In this document: piece after piece, positions 16,835 to 20,847 of the stretch
Position numbering within the stretch: position 1 is the stretch's first letter
Layout of the letters: every line of letters starts with the position of its first letter
NCBI GenBank assembly: GCA_016840465.1
Contig: JAEOSH010000044.1
Coordinates: 1 to 20,847 of the forward strand
Length of the DNA: 20,847 nucleotides
Direction: 5' to 3'
From: Candidatus Baldrarchaeum yapensis
Lineage (GTDB): Archaea > Asgardarchaeota > Baldrarchaeia > Baldrarchaeales > Baldrarchaeaceae
Notes under the pieces: model-generated
The model's input: the letters and a program-made list of their open reading frames with translations, nothing else
Told to the model about the DNA's origin: nothing
Databases searched by the model: none
Position numbers and translations under genes: made by a program

Positions 16835-17320
16835 TCATTCGCGATTTTTCACCCTTGCCTCTACTCCTCTGACCAGCCTCTCTATCTGTTGTAGCGCAGT
16901 TTCCACATCCTCTCTTGTACACCACCCCTCGTAGAAGCACGTATGCATGTTATTGACATGGGCCCACGCGTCCCTCACCCATTCCCCGAGATCCTCTACC
17001 ACCCTGCCCTTATACTCCCACAGTTCTCTATGACTGGACAGCCTCTTCCCTTCCTTCCTGTAAGCGTGAGCCTTAATGGCTAGAGCCGCCGCGCCCCATA
17101 GCTTCTCGGCCGCCTGCCTGAGATTCCCCTCAACAAGTTCCTTCTTGGCTTGCTCGAGGAGATCTTTAGATGCCTCGACGTACTTCTTGGCTCTATCAAC
17201 GGGATCAAGGGAACGTGTTACGATCTCCACAAACAGCTCATCGAGCGTCAAGCCCAACTTTTCGGCCTCTCTCTTCGCAAGTTCAACAACAGTTCTGGGC
17301 AACGTCAGCGTTACGGGCAT
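16835..17320 (-). CDS. PaREP1 family protein (HEPN-like)
   Basis: PaREP1 proteins are archaeal, multi-copy, and carry a HEPN-like helical bundle; no reaction is firmly established that I know of. The N-terminal 40 residues (VTLTLPRTVVELAKREAEKL, then DELFVEIVTRSLDP) resemble the short strand-helix-helix segment usual in this family. The helical core (KYVEASKDLLEQAKKELVEG, GNLRQAAEKLWGAAALAIKA, then SSHRELWEY) is diagnostic. Near residue 118 it carries RDAWAH, which fits the R-x4-6-H motif of HEPN ribonucleases. I set the start at ATG 17320 because GGGTGAAGGGAAGGG lies directly upstream; the frame continues nine codons further. It sits beside several VapBC modules, as in other archaeal defence or TA islands. 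Confidence 0.8.
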   Translation of the reverse strand: MPVTLTLPRTVVELAKREAEKLGLTLDELFVEIVTRSLDPVDRAKKYVEASKDLLEQAKKELVEGNLRQAAEKLWGAAALAIKAHAYRKEGKRLSSHRELWEYKGRVVEDLGEWVRDAWAHVNNMHTCFYEGWCTREDVETALQQIERLVRGVEARVKNRE

Positions 17321-17353
17321 ACCCTTCCCTTCACCCAATATCGGCACTAAAGG

Positions 17354-17366
17354 CGATAAATTTTTC
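17354..17366 (-). promoter_or_regulatory. TATA box for the PaREP1 gene
   Basis: AAAAATTTATCG on the minus strand lies about 35-45 bp before the ATG at 17320. It leaves room for a short leader with the strong purine ribosome site. Confidence 0.45.
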
Positions 17367-17515
17367 GAACCTGATGCATATAATCCACACGGTCCGAACT
17401 TAACTCCAAGAAGATGCCCAATAGTGTTGTAATTGGAGATTTTTAAGACTTAAGGGTCTTTGAAGGATGGAAGACCTCTGAAAATCGGAAATAGATAGTT
17501 GCTGACGTTCCATCT

Positions 17516-17593
17516 TTACTCGTATCTAATACTTCCAGACCGATACTCAAACAGAAAACACAGAAAGATTATCGCATCTGCAAACGCCTTCAC
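17516..17593 (-). pseudogene. Truncated PIN toxin remnant
   Basis: GTG 17593 opens a 25-codon frame, KAFADAIIFLCFLFEYRSGS and a few more residues, before a stop. It reads like the first strand and helix of a VapC PIN domain and begins like the neighbouring vapC (MKAFLDAS). The GTGA overlap with the upstream frame's TGA is the usual vapBC junction. Nothing after the stop resembles the rest of a PIN domain, so the toxin is lost. Confidence 0.45.
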
Positions 17594-17778
17594 CGCACTT
17601 CCTCCGCATCCTCCCTCCTGAGTTTGTGCACGAGTTCAATAGCGCACTTCCCAAGTTTCTTTTCACTCTGCATCCCAATCCCCTCATGCTTTCGGAAGGT
17701 TTTCTGAAAAACTTCAATATTGCAACATCCCTCACTTCCATCTCCAGCTTATCCCTAAGTCCCACCCCTAGGGCTCAT
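17590..17778 (-). pseudogene. Probable antitoxin remnant, frameshifted
   Basis: The upstream partner of the PIN remnant. A leaderless-type ATG at 17778 follows the TATA box. It leads into GLRDKLEMEVRDVAILKFFR only if one G is removed from the four-G run (17765-17768). The sense then changes frame again near 17686-17700 and ends as IGMQSEKKLGKCAIELVHKL plus RREDAEEVR and TGA. The family is not recognised. The position, the small size, the charged C-terminus and the 4-bp overlap are the evidence for an antitoxin. Confidence 0.4.
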
Positions 17779-17796
17779 CACAACATCGCCTTACTG

Positions 17797-17807
17797 AAAT
17801 TTATACA
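17797..17807 (-). promoter_or_regulatory. TATA box for the remnant TA pair
   Basis: TGTATAAATTT on the minus strand lies 20-30 bp before the ATG at 17778. This is the spacing of a leaderless transcript, so the promoter of the decayed pair looks intact. Confidence 0.45.
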
Positions 17808-17855
17808 TTTACGTCGTGGATAAAAGAACCGCCCCTTCTGCTAATTTCGTATATC

Positions 17856-18272
17856 TCACGTTTGTTGTCCTACCCATATGCGGGCGATCCCGCGTATGTT
17901 GTTAAAGTCCTCGTCCTCGGTGATTATTGCGGTGATTCCCTCTCTGCGCATGACTACCAGGTGTATCGCGTCCGATGGCTTATCGAGTTCGCCATTGGTG
18001 AGAATGTCCATCGCAGAAGTGATATCCGATTCTGTGATTTCCAGTATTTGGACGACGGGGATTATTACGCTTCTTACGAACGCGGACGTGATATTATACG
18101 GGATGCGATACTTCTTCCTGCAAATCCACAGTATCTCGTCGGCAACTATCGGATCTGTATAAAGCTCATACTTCCTCATGATTTCCGAGAGGAATGAAGA
18201 ATATCGACGCAATTCCTCGTTTTCGAGCACAAGGAGATATGTTGGGAGGCTCGCATCGAGGAAGGCTTTCAC
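17856..18272 (-). CDS. VapC-type PIN-domain toxin
   Basis: This 138-residue PIN ribonuclease has a complete set of acidic residues: Asp6 (MKAFLDAS), Glu46 (IVADEILWI), Asp101 (KPSDAIHLVVM) and Asp120/Asp122 (ITEDEDF). Family members cut tRNA, rRNA or mRNA in a Mg2+-dependent way; the target is not deducible here. The start is GTG 18272, and GTGA overlaps the antitoxin stop by 4 bp, so the toxin depends on translation of the antitoxin. That antitoxin is frameshifted as written, which leaves an apparently intact toxin with a damaged antidote. This is an odd state unless the shift is a sequence error or the truncated antitoxin still works. Confidence 0.85.
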   Translation of the reverse strand: MKAFLDASLPTYLLVLENEELRRYSSFLSEIMRKYELYTDPIVADEILWICRKKYRIPYNITSAFVRSVIIPVVQILEITESDITSAMDILTNGELDKPSDAIHLVVMRREGITAIITEDEDFNNIRGIARIWVGQQT

Positions 18273-18533
18273 TCGAACTCATCCTCCAAGCCCAAGCCTT
18301 TAAGCTCCCCCGGCTTCCCCCGAATACCCATCCTTCTCACCATTTCCCTGAATTCCATTATCCTTGCAACGATCTCCTCAGGCGAGGGCCTCGCGCAAAA
18401 GTATGTCATCCTCTCTCAGCTGCACCAGAACCTCGCTCCCTTCCCGCATGCCGTACCGCTCCCTCAATATCTTCGGTATTACCACCTGGCCCTTAGGACC
18501 CATTTTGAGCTTAAGGGATACCATTTGTACCAT
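18269..18533 (-). pseudogene. AbrB/SpoVT-type VapB antitoxin, frameshifted
   Basis: The leaderless ATG at 18533 (or a second ATG at 18524) opens an AbrB domain (LKMGPKGQVVIPKILRERYG, then GSEVLVQLREDDILL). It runs out after LREALA. One frame over, the tail reads RPSPEEIVARIMEFREMVRR and GKPGELKGLGLEDEFE. It ends in a TGA overlapping the toxin's GTG, which shows that the second frame is the real C-terminus. The shift lies within 18385-18400, in the CGCGAGGCCC stretch. Losing one base there restores about 87 residues. The tail is the expected toxin-binding part. Confidence 0.8.
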
Positions 18534-18554
18534 CAAGTATTACTATTCATCCTA

Positions 18555-18564
18555 CTTATTAAAC
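18555..18564 (-). promoter_or_regulatory. TATA box of vapBC operon
   Basis: GTTTAATAAG on the minus strand lies about 22-31 bp before the ATG at 18533 with no ribosome site between. This indicates a leaderless transcript and favours that ATG over the one at 18524. Confidence 0.45.
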
Positions 18565-18569
18565 ACGAA

Positions 18570-19028
18570 GTTGTACCTAGGATTTTCGGAGACCTTTTTT
18601 AGAATCCATGGCGACATAGAATATCAAATCAAATGGGCGTTTTCATGTATCTAGGATGAATGATTCGCTTACTGAATATACTCCTCTAGGCGTATGGGAT
18701 GTGAGTTTGGCCTCTTCGGATCGTTACCGACCTTTGCCTTCTCGCCATCTGATCGGCCATCACCATCAGTATTCGGACAAAAAGTCTCTAGGCATATTAC
18801 TGATTATGCTGAAAAAAGTGTTATTAGAAATCGATACGGCGTTTGTATCGTTCATTTAATTTCAAAAATCGTTTAAAACCAATAATCAACATCAGCACCT
18901 ATCAGCACGTCGTGTTATAATCGATGACATCTCATCGATCCGTTAATGGTCTTATTGGTGAGTATGCGACGCGGAATGGTCGGACAATTGGCGGAATAGT
19001 ATGATGGAAGAGTTTTAAGCCGTATTCG
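18570..19028. other. Gene-poor stretch
   Basis: No gene is supported. Overlapping plus-strand frames near 18656-18876 lack ribosome sites and recognisable domains. No tRNA-like or repeat structure was seen. Confidence 0.4.
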
Positions 19029-19490
19029 CTATAGGATCTCCTTGATACTCTTAACTTCAAATCGAGGATTGATATTTTCGACGATTTTGTGGAAATTCCT
19101 CTTACCGGACACTTTGTGAATGTCTTCGTCCTCGGTTACTAAAATGTCTGCTCTGTTAATCGCTGAGGAAAGGATAAGACTGTCTATGAAGTCGCTCAGC
19201 AGTTTTCTTAGGTCGATGGCGGTCAGCAATATTGAGGGCTCATGTATGGGAATCTTCCTCACCCTCTCATCATATACAAGGGCTTTTATTCCCCGAGATA
19301 CCTTTACAGGTGTAAGCGCGCCTGAGACGACGTACTTGGCGCCCTTAGCCGATAATTCGAAGATGCTGATCTCGCTCATTAGAACCTCATAGCCTCTTCT
19401 GATAAGTTCTATCACGAGGTTGCGCGGAATTTCCTTAACTGATATTCCTATAGCTGGCAAGAAGTAAGTCGTATCTAGAAGCAACTTCAT
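19029..19490 (-). CDS. VapC-type PIN-domain toxin
   Basis: This 153-residue PIN ribonuclease is intact. Catalytic acids are Asp6 (MKLLLDTTYFL), Glu45 (SEISIFELSA), Asp103 (FIDSLILSSA) and Asp121/Asp123 (VTEDEDI). It starts with ATG at 19490, overlapping the antitoxin stop by 4 bp (ATGA), the normal vapBC coupling. Its C-terminal segment (after the fourth motif) is about 25 residues longer than in the neighbouring toxin, and pairwise similarity looks low, so the two toxin modules are not recent duplicates. RNA target unknown. Confidence 0.88.
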   Translation of the reverse strand: MKLLLDTTYFLPAIGISVKEIPRNLVIELIRRGYEVLMSEISIFELSAKGAKYVVSGALTPVKVSRGIKALVYDERVRKIPIHEPSILLTAIDLRKLLSDFIDSLILSSAINRADILVTEDEDIHKVSGKRNFHKIVENINPRFEVKSIKEIL

Positions 19491-19732
19491 GTCTCAGCTC
19501 TCCGGGAGAGTTCTTTCCTGAACCTGTGGAACTCCTCAAGCGTTATTTCGACCTCCGGCTCTTCCTTCAAGACATCCTCCAACATCGGAACCGGCTCTAC
19601 CAGAAGCTTATCTCCCTCAATCCTGTAGATCACCCTCATGTGAGGCTTAAGCCCTAACTTATCCCTGATCTTCTTAGGGAGGAAGAGTTCCCCCTTCGAC
19701 CCAACCCGACCCTCGGCATACACCAGAATCAC
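19487..19732 (-). CDS. AbrB/SpoVT-type VapB antitoxin
   Basis: This 81-residue antitoxin is the only fully intact AbrB gene in the window. The DNA-binding swapped hairpin is AEGRVGSKGELFLPKKIRDK with LGLKPHMRVIYRIEGDKLLV. The helical tail (PEVEITLEEFHRFRKELSRR) should wrap the toxin. The start is GTG 19732, chosen because the TATA box lies at leaderless spacing upstream; no Shine-Dalgarno is seen. It is expected to repress its own operon together with the toxin. Confidence 0.88.
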   Translation of the reverse strand: MILVYAEGRVGSKGELFLPKKIRDKLGLKPHMRVIYRIEGDKLLVEPVPMLEDVLKEEPEVEITLEEFHRFRKELSRRAET

Positions 19733-19757
19733 CGAATTAATTATCGATATCTCGAAG

Positions 19758-19770
19758 TATTTAAATATAT
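19758..19770 (-). promoter_or_regulatory. TATA box of intact vapBC operon
   Basis: ATATATTTAAATA on the minus strand is a near-ideal archaeal TATA box. It is centred about 32 bp before GTG 19732, so the transcript should be leaderless or nearly so. Confidence 0.6.
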
Positions 19771-20413
19771 TCGAATATGATCGGTAATGCCAGAACCGTT
19801 ATCCGAGACTTTGTTGATTTTATTAAGTAGAAGGATTTTGAGCTAAGATCTCAATCATTGTATAGATTGCGATCAAGCGGTAAGATATAGCTGGATCGAG
19901 GGAAAAATTACGGGTAAAAGCTATAGGGGATTACAAAATCTTGGAATGCGCAACTATCGATGATTTTCAAAGGAAGAAATTGATGGAAAACGTAGCGGTT
20001 CCTGCTTGAGACATTGAGCATTGATTTGTTATTCTGTGCGTTTGCCGCGAATCCAAATTGTTTGGTGTTACTGGTGCTCATAGAGTCTCCAACACTGGCA
20101 ATAGTGGGCTCATGAACTCCTTCTGGATGGGAGATTTCGCGAGAGACCTCATTATAGGTCAACAAAAATTCTTACGTCGATAAAACAGAAAGAACACAAC
20201 TTATCTGCTGACATCTCTCATCTTAAAAGAAACGGAGTATAGAGTTCAGAGAATATACCGAACTTTACATACTGCGAAAGAGCCGTCCACGCTGAAGGTC
20301 ATATTCCACTCACTAATCCTGTAGTTACGTAGGTTCACGGATACCGCGTTAATAATTGGTGTGATTATTCTGTTCTGTGATTTCGAGGTTCAGCAGATTA
20401 TCTATGAAAAGTT
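19771..20413. other. Gene-free stretch
   Basis: About 640 bp with no supported gene. The longest frame (19908-20165, minus) is Ser/Asn-rich with no ribosome site or domain. Nothing structural was recognised. Confidence 0.4.
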
Positions 20414-20847
20414 TTAGACTTTGATCGAGTTCAAGCTAAGATTTTGTAGTATCTTTGAAGTTCTGCATTTATGGTATTTTCTCCCATATTTAAGTTGCAT
20501 CTGGTGGTCAAGTTCGCGCTCCGGGTCGCTGAGGGCATCGGGGTTTGGGTGTAAGGACATTAGTGCCAATATCCAACTCTCAATTGTATTTTCTGCGATT
20601 GCGAGCCTACACTTTCTTTTGCATTCACCGTTCAGGTTTGCGGCGATGCGGAGAAACCACTGTTGTACATCTTGTGGCGACTTTTTATCTCTAAGTACAA
20701 TTATTTTATCATATTCGTCGCAAACCTCGCTTATCCATTTGGATATTTTCGAAGCGCGCCAATCGCGCATCTCTCTTATATCTACGGGCACTTTGAGGAT
20801 CGATGCAATCTTTTTGACGGTGATGTTATCGGAGCATCCTTCGACGA
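20414..20847 (-). CDS. TOPRIM-like protein (DUF4276/RloB-like), 5' end beyond window
   Basis: The frame stays open through the right edge, so the gene's start lies outside. The first visible residues, VEGCSDNITVKKIASIL, match the opening TOPRIM motif (VEG-x-S/D-D). YDKIIVLRDKKS follows, at the place of the D-x-D motif but with the second Asp replaced by Lys. AENTIESWILALM then resembles the E-x-W-LA segment of DUF4276/RloB-type and related TOPRIM nucleases. The C-terminal LKYGRKYHKCRTSKIL segment also fits that group. These proteins occur in defence and repair contexts; the reaction here is not known. The missing Asp may weaken metal binding. A truncated call starting at GTG 20791 would wrongly omit the TOPRIM start. 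Confidence 0.6.
   Translation of the reverse strand, partial: VEGCSDNITVKKIASILKVPVDIREMRDWRASKISKWISEVCDEYDKIIVLRDKKSPQDVQQWFLRIAANLNGECKRKCRLAIAENTIESWILALMSLHPNPDALSDPERELDHQMQLKYGRKYHKCRTSKILQNLSLNSIKV

Noticed and set aside
18656-18876. Two overlapping plus-strand frames of about 60-67 codons
   Set aside because: They overlap each other in different frames, lack ribosome sites and show no domain, so chance is the better explanation.
19908-20165. Minus-strand frame of 85 codons
   Set aside because: Low-complexity Ser/Asn-rich translation, no start signals, AT-rich intergenic setting.

Overview
The window looks like the chromosome of a thermophilic archaeon, most plausibly of the TACK group. 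Supporting signs are archaeal TATA boxes about 25 nt upstream of probable leaderless starts, GGAGG/GGTG-type ribosome sites elsewhere, a Cas6 endoribonuclease, a PaREP1-family protein, several VapB(AbrB)/VapC(PIN) modules and an HdrD/GlcD-type redox pair. No rRNA, tRNA or CRISPR array was recognised, so the lineage is an inference.

Layout. 1-760 holds no gene I can support. 760-3142 holds cas6 (+), converging with a 529-residue protein (-) that looks like a decayed superfamily 2 helicase behind a short Cys-x2-Cys N-terminus. 3512-4105 is a hypothetical gene with a good promoter and ribosome site. 4029-4695 is a vapBC pair in which both genes are frameshifted. About 1 kb with at most a gene remnant follows. 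5685-6872 (-) encodes a probable winged-helix/TPR protein and 7065-8321 (+) a DUF401 membrane permease; these two diverge. 8872-9660 is a broken AbrB gene plus an unrecognised, broken partner. 9757-11419 (-) is an ABC exporter operon of ATPase then ABC-2 permease.

11973-16596 is the metabolic core. On + are a corrinoid protein gene (two frameshifts) and a URO-D-family methyltransferase gene (one frameshift). Converging on them from - is a tightly coupled glcD-like/hdrD-like operon. Together they suggest methyl transfer from a methylated compound to a corrinoid protein, plus a flavin/Fe-S complex passing electrons to or from a thiol/disulfide or another carrier. The substrate is not visible. 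This resembles one-carbon and heterodisulfide modules of methylotrophic archaea, but no mcr genes are in view.

16835-19732 is a PIN/HEPN island: a PaREP1 (HEPN-like) gene, a remnant TA pair, a vapC whose antitoxin is frameshifted, and one intact vapBC pair. A TOPRIM-like gene enters from the right edge.

The most striking property is the distribution of single-base frameshifts. About nine fall in the TA genes and the corrinoid/methyltransferase genes, while roughly 3,070 codons of long neighbouring genes show none. They are either real decay of dispensable modules or locally poor sequence; raw reads would decide.
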